Below are positions 8,283 to 16,828 of a DNA stretch of 64,000 nucleotides, piece after piece. The stretch spans positions 496,001 to 560,000 of the forward strand of contig NZ_FOCL01000003.1 of NCBI RefSeq assembly GCF_900110105.1. The letters are read 5' to 3'. The notes below the pieces were generated by a model. It was given only the letters and a program-made list of their open reading frames with translations. It did no database searches and had not been told where the DNA came from. The translations under genes and the position numbers were made by a program. The stretch comes from Mucilaginibacter gossypiicola. GTDB lineage: Bacteria > Bacteroidota > Bacteroidia > Sphingobacteriales > Sphingobacteriaceae. Every line of letters begins with the position of its first letter. Position 1 is the first letter of the stretch.

Positions 8283-10144
8283 TTAGCTTTTTCAGATTCT
8301 TCGTCTTTTGGCTCGTCTTCTTCGTGATAACGCGGGCTACATTTGAGATCTATTTTCTGCACAAGCTAAACGACGCCAAAATTGGCGAGATCCTGCAAAC
8401 ATTTTTCTGGGGCTTAAGGCTTGATATCTCAGCAACTGCCTATATCTGTGTAATCCCCATCCTTGTATTTGCCATCAACTGGTTCATTCCAAAGGTTAGG
8501 ATAAAACCTATCTGGCTAAAAGCATACGTTTGGTTTTGCCTGTTCTGCATTTCGTTAAATACGGTGCTTAACTTCAATATTTTCCGCGAGTGGGGAACCA
8601 AGGTTAGTTTCAGGGTATTTACTTCGTTTTATCATGCCCCTTCAGAAGCTATTGCTTCAAGCGGTTCATCGCCGGTTGGTAAATGTATTTTTATTGGCAT
8701 TGCCTTGCTCACTACAGGCATAGTACTATCCCACTTTATTATTAACTACAAATTCAAAAAGCCCGACGCCCGGCCAAGCCTCAAACTTTCGCTTACTACA
8801 TTACTGCTATTTGTGAATTTTGTGCTGATGCGTGGCGGTTTGCAAGCTAAGCCGGTAAGTCAGAATTCTGCTTATTTTTCTGAAAAGCAGATCCTGAACC
8901 AAAGTGCCCTCAACACCGAGTGGAACCTGTTCAATAACGTATTTGAAAATCTGCGCCCGCTTTATAACCCATACCTATACGACCACCCGGATGAGGCTGC
9001 AAAAACTGTTGATGAATTGTACAGTGTTAAAAATAATTCAACCCAACAGATCCTTACTACCGGCAGGCCTAATGTGGTGATCATTCAAATGGAAAGCTAT
9101 ACAGCCGATGTAATCGAATCGTTGGGCGGTGATAAGGGTGTTGCGCCAAACTTTGAAAAATTCATTAAAAACGGATTGTTTTTTAACAACATTTATGCTT
9201 CCGGCGATCGTACCGATAAAGGTATTGTGGCCCTCATGAGCGGCTTCCCTTCACAGGCTATTCGTACCATTATAAGCGATACCGTTAAGCATAAAAAACT
9301 TCCGGCCATATCCGCATCGTTTAAAGACGCGGGCTATGAAACGGCCTATTTTTATGGCGGTAAAAGTAATTACATGAATTTTGATAAATTCATGACTTCG
9401 CATAATATCGATCATATTATTGATGAAGCAAGCTTTGACAATAGTCATGTAAAAACACAATGGGGCGTTTATGATGATGACTTGCTTACCCGAAATCTGC
9501 AATATTCCGCCACGCAGAAGCAGCCTTTCTTCAATTATGTGCAAACATCAAGCAATCATGAGCCATTCACTTTGCCGGTAAAACACCATTTTGCTGACGA
9601 TGCTAACGGCGATCCGGCCAACAAATTCAGGAGCACGGCCTACTTCACCGATTCATGCCTGAATGCTTATTTTGAACATGCTAAAAAACAAAGCTGGTAC
9701 AAAAACACCCTATTTATTTTGGTAGCCGATCATGGGCATCGTTTACCCCGCAATACTGCCGAAGCCTATGATCCGGCCAAATACCACATTCCGCTTTTGT
9801 TCTTTGGCGAGGTGATCAAACCCGAATACCGCGGCAAAACAATCGGCAAGCTTGGCGGACAAACCGATGTTGCCGCTACCCTGATGGCACAATTAGGTAT
9901 GCGGCACAACCAGTTTAAGTGGTCAAAAGACCTCCTGAATCCAAATAGTAAAGAGTTTGCTTTTTTTGATTGGGATAATGGTTTCGGATTTATGCAACCC
10001 GGGCAAGCTGTATCTTACGACAATGCCGGCCGCACCATGATCTATAACAGCAAGCGCAATGCAGATGAAAAGACTACCGAAGCTGCACTTGCTTATGGCA
10101 AGGCATATCTGCAGCAGGTGTTTACGGAGTATATGAGTTATTGA
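8267..10144 (+). CDS. LTA synthase/sulfatase-family membrane phosphotransferase
   Basis: A 625-residue inner-membrane enzyme. Five N-terminal membrane segments (about residues 5-190) are followed by an extracytoplasmic alkaline-phosphatase-fold domain (about 255-560). Visible catalytic features are VVIIQMESY (metal-binding Glu), GDRTDKGI with the nucleophilic Thr, and VADHGHR (metal ligands). LtaS enzymes transfer phosphoglycerol from phosphatidylglycerol, but Bacteroidota lack classical lipoteichoic acid, so the substrate here is unknown (phosphoglycerol or phosphoethanolamine transfer to an envelope glycan or lipid are options). The start codon is embedded in a hairpin. Confidence 0.85.
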   Translation: MLRNLFSFFRFFVFWLVFFVITRATFEIYFLHKLNDAKIGEILQTFFWGLRLDISATAYICVIPILVFAINWFIPKVRIKPIWLKAYVWFCLFCISLNTVLNFNIFREWGTKVSFRVFTSFYHAPSEAIASSGSSPVGKCIFIGIALLTTGIVLSHFIINYKFKKPDARPSLKLSLTTLLLFVNFVLMRGGLQAKPVSQNSAYFSEKQILNQSALNTEWNLFNNVFENLRPLYNPYLYDHPDEAAKTVDELYSVKNNSTQQILTTGRPNVVIIQMESYTADVIESLGGDKGVAPNFEKFIKNGLFFNNIYASGDRTDKGIVALMSGFPSQAIRTIISDTVKHKKLPAISASFKDAGYETAYFYGGKSNYMNFDKFMTSHNIDHIIDEASFDNSHVKTQWGVYDDDLLTRNLQYSATQKQPFFNYVQTSSNHEPFTLPVKHHFADDANGDPANKFRSTAYFTDSCLNAYFEHAKKQSWYKNTLFILVADHGHRLPRNTAEAYDPAKYHIPLLFFGEVIKPEYRGKTIGKLGGQTDVAATLMAQLGMRHNQFKWSKDLLNPNSKEFAFFDWDNGFGFMQPGQAVSYDNAGRTMIYNSKRNADEKTTEAALAYGKAYLQQVFTEYMSY

Positions 10145-10167
10145 TTTTCCTATTGTTGAATAGGGCT

Positions 10168-10238
10168 GTCAGTCTGAGCTTGTCGAAGACTCGCGCGCAG
10201 AGGCCTACCCACCATGCTTCGATAGGCTCAGCATGACA
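10168..10238. repeat. Inverted intergenic repeat (CTGAGCTTGTCGAAG / CTTCGATAGGCTCAG type)
   Basis: The left segment, GTCAGTCTGAGCTTGTCGAAG (10168 onward), is mirrored by CTTCGATAGGCTCAGCATGAC (to 10238), with imperfect complementarity. This is a widespread bacterial intergenic word pair. It sits in the convergent gap between the LtaS-like and ferritin-like genes, beside a second palindrome. Confidence 0.55.
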
Positions 10239-10250
10239 CCCTCTTTAAAC

Positions 10251-10342
10251 ATGTCATTGCGAGGAGGAACGACGAAGCAATCGCATGCTATACAGGGCGG
10301 ATTTGCTTCCGTGCGATTGCCACGCTACGCTCGCAATGACAT
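10251..10342. repeat. About 90-bp palindromic repeat, copy 1 (GTCATTGCGAG ... CTCGCAATGAC)
   Basis: Ends are ATGTCATTGCGAG and CTCGCAATGACAT, with an internal AATCGCA ... TGCGATT pair and a TATACAG motif between them. Copies 2 and 3 are at 54601-54689 and 57506-57595. The left arm of this copy has diverged (GAGGAACGACGAAG). It is a MITE/REP-like non-coding element, here at a convergent junction. Confidence 0.7.
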
Positions 10343-10354
10343 GGCTTTTATTGC

Positions 10355-10960
10355 TTACAAAGTCAGCTCTTTCCCCAACTGCTCAACCCATTGATTAAAC
10401 AGCTTGGTTTCAAATTCAACCGCTTTTTGAGCGTGCAGCTCCCATTGCGGCGAGAAATGCTGCAATTGGTTGATCATCTCTTCCAAATGGCCTTCTTCTT
10501 CTAAAATGATGGATTTTACGTTCACCTTGCTGCCGGCTTCATCAAGGGCATCCTGGTAAATGGGATAAAGTTCATCAGCACGAACCTCAATAGCATAAGT
10601 TACCAGCAAGTATGCGGCAAAACGGAGCTCGGCACCTTTCAGTTTAAGTTCGCTTTTTAAATAGCGGCAAACATCAACATCCAGCTGGTTTAAGTAGTAT
10701 TTACTTGAGCCCGGGGCCAACAGGTATTCAGCTGCATAAGTTGGCAGCGTTACACCAGTTTTTTCCAGCTGTTTTTTGAGGTAGAAAGCGTGACGGTGCT
10801 CTTCTGCAGCATGCTTCAATATGATGTAAGTAACGGTAAGCGGGTCTTCGCTGGCCGAAATTTTGCGTGCGCCGGTATTTTCCATCAACGACAATGTATT
10901 TAACCAGCGTGAGTGCAGTTCATTATCGGCTATTATGGCAGGTAGTATTTTGTTCAGCAT
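10355..10960 (-). CDS. Ferritin-like di-iron protein next to bioA
   Basis: A 201-residue all-helical protein with two ExxH motifs, E54-x-x-H57 (in AAEEHRH) and E155-x-x-H158 (in EEEGH), plus a helix-1 glutamate (E27 in LSLMENTG) and a helix-3 glutamate (E125 or E130). That is the full ligand set of a ferritin-like di-iron carboxylate site. The start lies 3 bp from the bioA stop, so the two are surely cotranscribed. No ferritin cage or rubredoxin features are visible, so an oxygenase or hydroxylase role is as likely as iron handling. The link to biotin is inferred from position only. Confidence 0.7.
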   Translation of the reverse strand: MLNKILPAIIADNELHSRWLNTLSLMENTGARKISASEDPLTVTYIILKHAAEEHRHAFYLKKQLEKTGVTLPTYAAEYLLAPGSSKYYLNQLDVDVCRYLKSELKLKGAELRFAAYLLVTYAIEVRADELYPIYQDALDEAGSKVNVKSIILEEEGHLEEMINQLQHFSPQWELHAQKAVEFETKLFNQWVEQLGKELTL

Positions 10961-10963
10961 AAT

Positions 10964-12229
10964 TTATAATTCTACGAGAGCTTGCTCAATTTTGCTGTAA
11001 ACATAATTGAGTTGCTCATTAGTAATGCAATATGGCGGTAAAATATATATAACGTTGCCTAAAGGGCGCAATATGATCCCTGCCGCTAAAAAGTAGTGAT
11101 AAAGCTTATCTCTTAGTGAGCTAAAGTACGATGTATTATCGCCCGTTTCCCATTCCATAGCCACTATCGTACCTGTTTGCCTTACCGTTTTTATTTTAGG
11201 GTGATTACGGATCTTATCAGCAAAGGCCGTGTGGGCAGCTTTGATCCTCGCAATATTCTCTGCTGTTTCAGGTTGTTGAAACAGGTCAAGACTGGCCAGC
11301 GCCGAAGCACAAGCGATCGGGTTAGCAGTAAATGAATGCCCGTGAAAAAGGGTTTTCAGTTTATCGTCGGATAAAAAGGCATCATAGATTTGCTGCGTGC
11401 AGGTAGTTAAACCCAACGCCATGGTGCCACCTGTAAGCCCTTTGGAAAAACACATGATATCCGGCTCAACCTGTACGTGATTTGTAGCGAAGGACTTGCC
11501 AGTACGCCCGAAACCGGTAAACACCTCATCAGCAATCAGCATTACTTCTTCCTTGCGGCAATGCGCCATCAGTTCATTCAGATATTCAGCCTCATACATG
11601 ATCATTCCGGCCGAACCTTGAACAAGCGGCTCAAAAATAAAGCAGGCGGTTTGAGATTTGAGATCTGAGATCTGAGATTTGAGACTTTCGATATTTTCCT
11701 TGTTGGGTATATCGATAAACTCCACTTCAAATAATAGGCTATCAAAAGCTTTGGTAAACGCACTTCTGCCGCTTACCGCCATAGCACCAAAAGTATCGCC
11801 ATGATAGGCATTATTGAAAGCGATGATTTTAGTGCGCTGATCGCCTTTATTAAGCCAGTATTGCAGGCACATTTTTATGGCTACTTCAACAGCGGTTGAG
11901 CCATTATCAGAGTAGAAGGCTTTCTTTTGATTTGCCGGCAAAATCGCAAGCAAGCGTTCGGCCAGTTCAACCGCACCCTGGTGGGTAAAGCCGGCAAATA
12001 TCACATGCTCCAGTTTATGAAGCTGTTCTGACACTTTTTTGGCAATGTAAGGATGGGCATGACCATGGATGTTTACCCACCACGATGATACCGCATCAAT
12101 GTATTGTTTTCCTTCTTCATCAAATAACAGCGCTCCTTCACCACGCACAATGCCTACAGGCGGCTGTGCGGTTTTCATTTGGGTATAAGGATGCCATATT
12201 ACTTGTAAATCCCTTTCGGTAAGATTCAT
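10964..12229 (-). CDS. bioA: Adenosylmethionine-8-amino-7-oxononanoate aminotransferase
   Basis: PLP enzyme of biotin synthesis: converts KAPA to DAPA using S-adenosylmethionine as amino donor. Family marks are SSWWVNIHGHAHP, YHGDTFGAMAVSG, the PLP-phenol-binding ADEVFTGFGRTG and the Schiff-base lysine in CFSKGLTGG (about residue 275). 421 residues is normal. The ATG overlaps the Nudix gene stop (ATGA). Residues encoded near 11651-11684 (SLKSQISDLKSQ) come from a repeated GAGATCT/GAGATTT tract that looks like a dispersed repeat absorbed in frame. No other bio genes are in the window. Confidence 0.95.
   Translation of the reverse strand: MNLTERDLQVIWHPYTQMKTAQPPVGIVRGEGALLFDEEGKQYIDAVSSWWVNIHGHAHPYIAKKVSEQLHKLEHVIFAGFTHQGAVELAERLLAILPANQKKAFYSDNGSTAVEVAIKMCLQYWLNKGDQRTKIIAFNNAYHGDTFGAMAVSGRSAFTKAFDSLLFEVEFIDIPNKENIESLKSQISDLKSQTACFIFEPLVQGSAGMIMYEAEYLNELMAHCRKEEVMLIADEVFTGFGRTGKSFATNHVQVEPDIMCFSKGLTGGTMALGLTTCTQQIYDAFLSDDKLKTLFHGHSFTANPIACASALASLDLFQQPETAENIARIKAAHTAFADKIRNHPKIKTVRQTGTIVAMEWETGDNTSYFSSLRDKLYHYFLAAGIILRPLGNVIYILPPYCITNEQLNYVYSKIEQALVEL
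11651..11684. repeat. Tandem GAGATYTGA repeat inside bioA
   Basis: About four copies of an 8-10 bp unit, TGAGATTTGAGATCTGAGATC and continuation, lie in frame within bioA and encode SLKSQISDLKSQ. Such units are normally intergenic in this phylum. Confidence 0.5.
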
Positions 12230-12666
12230 AGTTCGTTCTGTAAAAGTTCAACCACACGTTTATCTGTCGGAAATTCAAAATCAGCTGTGCTTAACGCCGT
12301 AAGCGGTACCCATCTGAAAGCCTGCAGCACCTCTCCTTCCCCATCAAAATCAAAAGCCACGGTTTTGATATTTAAATTAACGGGGGTTAGGCTTCTCACC
12401 ATATAATATACGCTGATGATCTGCGAATTGTTAAATGCCGATTTAACAGCAAAATCGGTAGTATAAAAATGGCTTACCACCTCTATCTCCAGGTTACACT
12501 CTTCCATAAATTCGCGTTTAAGACCGTCAATCAAGCCTTCGCCCAGTTCAAGGCCGCCACCCGGAAATTTTGAAAAGCGTATGCCATACTCCTGTTCGTC
12601 GCTTATCAACAACTCATCATCGTCATTCAATAGCAGGCCGTAAACCCTTACATTAAAGTATTCCAT
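12226..12666 (-). CDS. Nudix hydrolase
   Basis: A 146-residue Nudix protein. The Nudix box spans GGGLELGEGLIDGLKREF and continues MEEC (residues about 37-58), fitting Gx5Ex7REUxEE apart from Cys for Gly at the end. It probably hydrolyses a nucleoside diphosphate derivative in the cytoplasm; the substrate is unknown. The start codon shares one base with the CDF stop (TAATG), and the stop overlaps the bioA start, so it is translationally coupled on both sides. A direct role in biotin synthesis is not implied by the sequence. Confidence 0.88.
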   Translation of the reverse strand: MEYFNVRVYGLLLNDDDELLISDEQEYGIRFSKFPGGGLELGEGLIDGLKREFMEECNLEIEVVSHFYTTDFAVKSAFNNSQIISVYYMVRSLTPVNLNIKTVAFDFDGEGEVLQAFRWVPLTALSTADFEFPTDKRVVELLQNEL

Positions 12667-13664
12667 TATTCAAAGTGTTTTTTATTACGTACAACCTTTT
12701 CCAACGTCCAGGCTATGGTTTCGGTTTGCGCTTCCGACCGGATGGGGCAATTGGGCATACTGCAGTAATGGCAGCAATCAGGCAAACAAGGATCGGCATG
12801 GATAAAAAGTTCCGTTTTAATACCCATATCCTTATTGATCATCTTATCAACCAATGATATTTCGGTATGCACTGTATTCAGATCGAAATAGCTTGGGAGC
12901 GTCATATGGCAATCAATATGCAGCTCATGACCATATTTCTGCGCACGCAGGTTATGCACATCAATCCAGGCCTCACGGCGCTTCTCGCTCAAAACGTTAA
13001 TAATATCTGTCACCACCTGAAAATCGGCCTCGTCCATCAACCCACCTACCGATTTACGCACCAGTTTGTAACTGCTGAATACTATATAAAGGCCAACTAA
13101 TATAGACAGCGCACTATCCAGCCATAAAATTCCTGTAAATTCTATCAATAATAAACCAACTACCAGGCCACCACTGGTAACTGTATCGGCCAGCAAATGA
13201 CGCCCATCAGCATCAAGGGTCATAGACCGAAGCTCCTTTCCTTTACGGATCATATAATAGCCCAATGCACCATTAATAGCTCCGGTAATGCCTATGATAA
13301 TAGCACCGGTGAACAGGTCATGAATAATATTAGGAAAGAAAAAGCTGTACACCGATTTTACAATGATGATGCATCCGGCAATGCCGATAAGCGATCCTTC
13401 TATAAAAACGGAAAAAAACTCAACCTTACCATGTCCGTAAGGATGGTTTTCATCGCGCGGTAAGGCAGATAGGTAGATACTATAAAAAGCAAATGAGCTT
13501 GCTATTACGTTTACAATGCTCTCGGCAGCATCGGTTAATACAAAGTTGGAAGCTGTTAAAAAGTAGGCGCCAAATTTCGCCAGCATCAGCACTATCCCTG
13601 TTATAAGCGAAATTAAAATGATCCTTTTTTGTTGATTCAAAGCAAGGGTGGTATTAGGCCGCAA
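12666..13664 (-). CDS. Cation diffusion facilitator transporter
   Basis: A CDF-family metal/proton antiporter (332 residues) in the inner membrane, probably exporting Zn, Fe or Mn. There are about six membrane segments in residues 15-210, the family motif HPYGHGKVEFFS near residue 77, the second metal motif HLLADTVTSGG near residue 155, and a cytoplasmic C-terminal domain. The extreme C-terminus adds a cysteine cluster (CLPDCCHYCSMPNC) that may bind metal. The start is uncertain: no ATG precedes the first membrane segment. TTG at 13664 coincides with a -7 box, and a TTG at 13640 is an alternative. Confidence 0.85.
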   Translation of the reverse strand: MRPNTTLALNQQKRIILISLITGIVLMLAKFGAYFLTASNFVLTDAAESIVNVIASSFAFYSIYLSALPRDENHPYGHGKVEFFSVFIEGSLIGIAGCIIIVKSVYSFFFPNIIHDLFTGAIIIGITGAINGALGYYMIRKGKELRSMTLDADGRHLLADTVTSGGLVVGLLLIEFTGILWLDSALSILVGLYIVFSSYKLVRKSVGGLMDEADFQVVTDIINVLSEKRREAWIDVHNLRAQKYGHELHIDCHMTLPSYFDLNTVHTEISLVDKMINKDMGIKTELFIHADPCLPDCCHYCSMPNCPIRSEAQTETIAWTLEKVVRNKKHFE

Positions 13665-13669
13665 ATTTA
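13662..13669 (-). promoter_or_regulatory. -7 box overlapping the 5' end of the CDF gene
   Basis: On the minus strand TAAATTTG exactly matches TAnnTTTG. The implied transcription start (about 13655) falls downstream of the TTG at 13664, supporting a translation start further in, near 13640. Confidence 0.35.
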
Positions 13670-13706
13670 AAAAATAACAACCGTAAGTAGCAGTAAAGTT
13701 ATTTTC

Positions 13707-13714
13707 TATATTTG
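13707..13714 (+). promoter_or_regulatory. -7 box for the aspartate aminotransferase gene
   Basis: TATATTTG exactly matches TAnnTTTG, 19 bp before the ATG at 13734. No clear -33 TTTG is present. It is divergent to the CDF promoter about 40 bp away. Confidence 0.45.
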
Positions 13715-13733
13715 CCGCGATAACACAATTTAT

Positions 13734-14927
13734 ATGAGCGCATTAAGTACCCGGATACAAAACCTGTCCGAATCTGCAACAATTAAAATGGCCAAACTGG
13801 GCCGTGAACTTGCCGCTAAAGGTGTCGACGTGATCAGCCTTAGCTTTGGCGAACCTGATTTTCATACCCCTGAGCACATCAAGGAAGCTGCCAAGCAGGC
13901 CATGGACAAGAACTTCACCTACTACACACCCGTAGCAGGCTACCCTGAACTTCGTAAAGCCGTAGTTGCCAAGCTGAAGAACGAGAACAATCTTGACTAT
14001 GATTTCGGCGATATCGTTGTATCTACAGGTGCCAAGCAGGCTATCGCCAACGCGGTATTATGTTTGGTTAATCCCGGCGAAGAAGTGATCATCCCTACCC
14101 CTTACTGGGTTTCATACAGCGAAGTAGTTAAATTGGCCGAAGGTAAAAGTGTTTTCATTAACACTACCGTTGATACCAACTTTAAAATTACTCCCGAGCA
14201 ATTAGAAGCTGCTATTACGCCTAATACCAAACTGTTCATGTTTTCATCGCCATGTAACCCTACAGGAAGCGTTTACAGCAAAGATGAACTGGAAGGTTTA
14301 GCTAAAGTGTTTGAAAAATATCCGCAAGTTTACATCCTGAGCGATGAGATATACGAGCACATCAACTTTGTTGACAAGCACGAATCTATTGCACAGTTTG
14401 ATTATATTAAAGATCGCGTAGTGATCATCAACGGCTGGTCTAAGGCTTTTGCCATGACCGGTTGGAGAATTGGCTACACTGCCAGCACCAAAGAGCTTGC
14501 CGCTGCTTTTGATAAAATGCAGGGCCAGGTAACTTCAGGTACATGTTCAATCACCCAGCGTGCAGGTGTTGCCGCTTACGAAGGCGGATTGGAAAGCGTA
14601 CTTGAAATGCGTGCCGAATTCAAAAAACGCCGCGATATAGTTTATAAATTATTAAGCGAGATTGATGGCGTTAATGTAAACCTGCCAGATGGTGCATTTT
14701 ACTTTTTCCCTAACGTTACCTCATTCTTTGGTAAAAGCTATAACGGCCGCGTGATCAATGACTCAGACGATTTAAGCTTATACCTGCTTGAAGAAGGCCA
14801 CGTAGCCACTGTTGGCGGTGACTCATTCGGTGATCCGTCTTCTATCCGTTTATCTTATGCTGCTGCCGAAGATAAGCTGATTGAGGCTATGAGAAGGCTA
14901 AAAGAAGCACTGGGTAAATTAGCGTAA
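13734..14927 (+). CDS. aspC: Class I PLP-dependent aminotransferase, aspartate aminotransferase type
   Basis: A 397-residue cytoplasmic fold-type I enzyme interconverting aspartate/2-oxoglutarate and oxaloacetate/glutamate. Typical Ib-subgroup marks: SFGEPDFHTP near residue 38, the substrate-loop YTPVAGYPELR, SPCNPTGSVY (PLP-binding Asn), ILSDEIYEH, and the lysine loop WSKAFAMTGWRIGY with catalytic Lys near residue 238. The carboxylate-binding arginine is in SIRLSYA near the end. Related enzymes also accept prephenate or aromatic substrates, so exact specificity is not settled. Confidence 0.88.
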   Translation: MSALSTRIQNLSESATIKMAKLGRELAAKGVDVISLSFGEPDFHTPEHIKEAAKQAMDKNFTYYTPVAGYPELRKAVVAKLKNENNLDYDFGDIVVSTGAKQAIANAVLCLVNPGEEVIIPTPYWVSYSEVVKLAEGKSVFINTTVDTNFKITPEQLEAAITPNTKLFMFSSPCNPTGSVYSKDELEGLAKVFEKYPQVYILSDEIYEHINFVDKHESIAQFDYIKDRVVIINGWSKAFAMTGWRIGYTASTKELAAAFDKMQGQVTSGTCSITQRAGVAAYEGGLESVLEMRAEFKKRRDIVYKLLSEIDGVNVNLPDGAFYFFPNVTSFFGKSYNGRVINDSDDLSLYLLEEGHVATVGGDSFGDPSSIRLSYAAAEDKLIEAMRRLKEALGKLA

Positions 14928-14934
14928 TAACTGA

Positions 14935-15109
14935 ACCTTGATTTTTAGGATTTGAGGATTACCAGGATCTTAATTGTCTGAATCAGAATTTATAGAATTA
15001 ACAGACTGCTAAACGATTCAGAAAATTCTTTCATTCGTTTAATTCGAGTTCAGACAACAAAAAGTAAAATCCTATAAATCCAGTAAATCTACCCAAATCC
15101 TGGTTCAGA
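14935..15109. repeat. Nested inverted repeats in the aspC convergent gap
   Basis: An outer pair (CTTGATTTTTAGGATTTGAGG near 14938 and AAATCCTGGTTCAG near 15095) encloses TTGTCTGAA (14974-14982) and a segment at 15033-15057 that is nearly identical to part of the 28-bp arm of the repeat at 35341-35435. Similar AACC(A/T)TGATTT...AGGATT words recur at 15175-15204 and 39577-39700, so these are dispersed elements. Confidence 0.5.
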
Positions 15110-15112
15110 AAT

Positions 15113-15145
15113 AAAAAAGACCTTGCCAGTGGCAAGGTCTTTTTT
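15113..15145. terminator. Bidirectional intrinsic terminator
   Basis: A-tract, GACCTTGCC (15119-15127), loop AGT, GGCAAGGTC (15131-15139), then six Ts. With Ts on both strands it can stop both aspC and the opposing beta-barrel gene. Confidence 0.8.
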
Positions 15146-15209
15146 ATTGTAACTGCTTTATGAAAATCAGGCTAATCCTGAAATCCTAAAAATCATGGTT
15201 CTGTTTAGT

Positions 15210-15782
15210 TTATAATCCAAACCCATAAGCGATGCGTAAACCAATCAGACCATAGCTGTTACCCTGACCAAAGAAGCCTTCGTAACGTAAGCCTAAATCA
15301 ATCACTTTGGTTGCATAACCAATAGTTGGCGAAAGGATAAGCTTGGTATCTTTGCTGCCATCCGGATAAAGAGAAGTTGTTTCAAAACCGGCACCTGCTT
15401 CTGCTCCGAAATATAACCTGTGGGCAAGGAACGATTTAATACCAAGCTTTACCGGAATGATGCCAAGATCTTTTGATTTTTCTTTTACTCCTGTTCCTGC
15501 CGCATTTGCATCAAGGACGGTAACGTATTTACCAAACATGTTATAATAGCCGGAAGTAAGGGTTAAAGCCGTTTTATTACTTAAACCATACTGTAACCTG
15601 GCTGTACCGCCTAACTCAAAGTTTGAGATATCGTGAGCGTTTCCAATTGGCCTCCCTACTTCAAGACCAATGCCTAAACGCCATTTATCAGCCGGGGTAG
15701 TTTGAGCTTTTACATTTTTGGCAGTAAATAAAGCCAGCGCAACTGATACACCGGCTATAACCTTTGTAATTTTATTTTTCAT
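15210..15782 (-). CDS. Outer-membrane beta-barrel protein, paralogue 2
   Basis: A 190-residue exported protein: signal peptide ending NVKAQ (about residue 26), then an eight-stranded-size beta-barrel of alternating aromatic/glycine strands ending in YGFGL, a typical C-terminal outer-membrane signal. Mature sequences of this and the 15901 gene share TTPA, GNAHDISNFELGGTARLQYG and TLTSGYYN, so they are recent tandem duplicates. Function is unknown (porin-like or small envelope barrel). Confidence 0.75.
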   Translation of the reverse strand: MKNKITKVIAGVSVALALFTAKNVKAQTTPADKWRLGIGLEVGRPIGNAHDISNFELGGTARLQYGLSNKTALTLTSGYYNMFGKYVTVLDANAAGTGVKEKSKDLGIIPVKLGIKSFLAHRLYFGAEAGAGFETTSLYPDGSKDTKLILSPTIGYATKVIDLGLRYEGFFGQGNSYGLIGLRIAYGFGL

Positions 15783-15844
15783 ATAGCTGTAATTTAAACT
15801 CCTGTTAACTTTTTATTAACAAGGCGGCAAATGTATAAAAAAAT

Positions 15845-15878
15845 AAAAGCCCCCTGTTATACATAACAGGAGGCTTTT
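15845..15878 (-). terminator. Intrinsic terminator between the two barrel genes
   Basis: AAAAGCC-C-CCTGTTAT pairs with ATAACAGG-A-GGCTTTT (one mismatch). On the minus strand it follows the 15901 gene stop by 22 bp and runs into Ts, so each duplicate is probably its own transcript. Confidence 0.75.
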
Positions 15879-15900
15879 GTAACAGTTTTTATTATGTAGC

Positions 15901-16473
15901 TTATAATCCAAAGCCATAAGCTAAACGTACGCCTACTAAGCCATAGTTATTGCTTTGGCCCGAGAAGTTTTCGTAGCGAACGCCAATATCCCATGATTTA
16001 GTCGCATAACCCAAACCCGGAGAAAGGATAAGTTTAGTGTCTTTCTCCCCCCCTGCTACCGGTGGGTGAACTTCAAATCCTGCACCTGCTTCACCTGAAA
16101 AATAAAATCCATCACCAACAAACGCTTTGATACCGGCTTTTACAGGGATCATACCTAATGACCTGCCTTTAACAGTTACAGTGGTTGTTGATGTTGCATC
16201 AGAAAAACTTGAACTATAGGTCTTACCAAAAAAGTTGTAATAACCAGAAGTCAAGGTAAGGGCAACATTGTTATTTACGCCGTATTGCAAACGTGCAGTA
16301 CCGCCTAATTCAAAATTTGAAATGTCATGTGCATTGCCAGTGGGAATACCTGCTTCTAAACCTATTCCAAAACGTAACGCATTGGCAGGTGTAGTTTGAG
16401 CTTTTACATTTGTTCCGATAAAGATAGCTGCTGCAGTAAATGCCGAAGCTATCAGTTTAGTCATTGTTTTCAT
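15901..16473 (-). CDS. Outer-membrane beta-barrel protein, paralogue 1
   Basis: A 190-residue exported barrel, the same length as its downstream duplicate when the ATG at 16473 (MKTMTKL) is used rather than an upstream in-frame start at 16494. The signal peptide ends at NVKAQ and the C-terminus is AYGFGL. The two differ mainly in presumed surface loops (around residues 75-95 and 135-145 here), the pattern expected if loops diverge while the barrel is kept. Function is unknown. Confidence 0.75.
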   Translation of the reverse strand: MKTMTKLIASAFTAAAIFIGTNVKAQTTPANALRFGIGLEAGIPTGNAHDISNFELGGTARLQYGVNNNVALTLTSGYYNFFGKTYSSSFSDATSTTTVTVKGRSLGMIPVKAGIKAFVGDGFYFSGEAGAGFEVHPPVAGGEKDTKLILSPGLGYATKSWDIGVRYENFSGQSNNYGLVGVRLAYGFGL

Positions 16474-16828
16474 AGTTGTGTTTTTTTTAGTCAAAGTCTA
16501 CAATGTATTATGTTAATTTTTCATTGTATTAACCCCATCTTAACAAATACTTTGCCATGTTGGCCAATTTTACCTTTGTCAACATTTAATTAACCATAAC
16601 AACAACCGCAATTTATCCAACTATCGCAACTTTAGTAATTGAAAATCAGCGTCATTTCCGGGCTGTACAGCAGGTATTCCCGCGTCAAAAACAGCTGCCT
16701 GCCAAAGTAAAAATCCGGTTAGAAACTGCCCTGCATATAAGGCAAAAGTGTATAGAAACACGCAATTTTTAGTCAATAAAAGCAGATGACGGTAGGATGA
16801 ATGGCATACCAAAGCAGCTGAAAAACAA
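16474..16828. other. Gap without a supported gene
   Basis: The 355 bp between the barrel gene start and the RND terminator must hold the barrel promoter. No exact TAnnTTTG is found close to the start. A 63-codon frame at 16621-16812 (minus) lacks family features and is not accepted. Confidence 0.4.

Noticed and set aside
16621..16812. 63-codon minus-strand frame before the RND terminator
   Set aside because: Cys/Leu-rich without a signal-peptide pattern or recognisable family, and with no promoter or spacing support.
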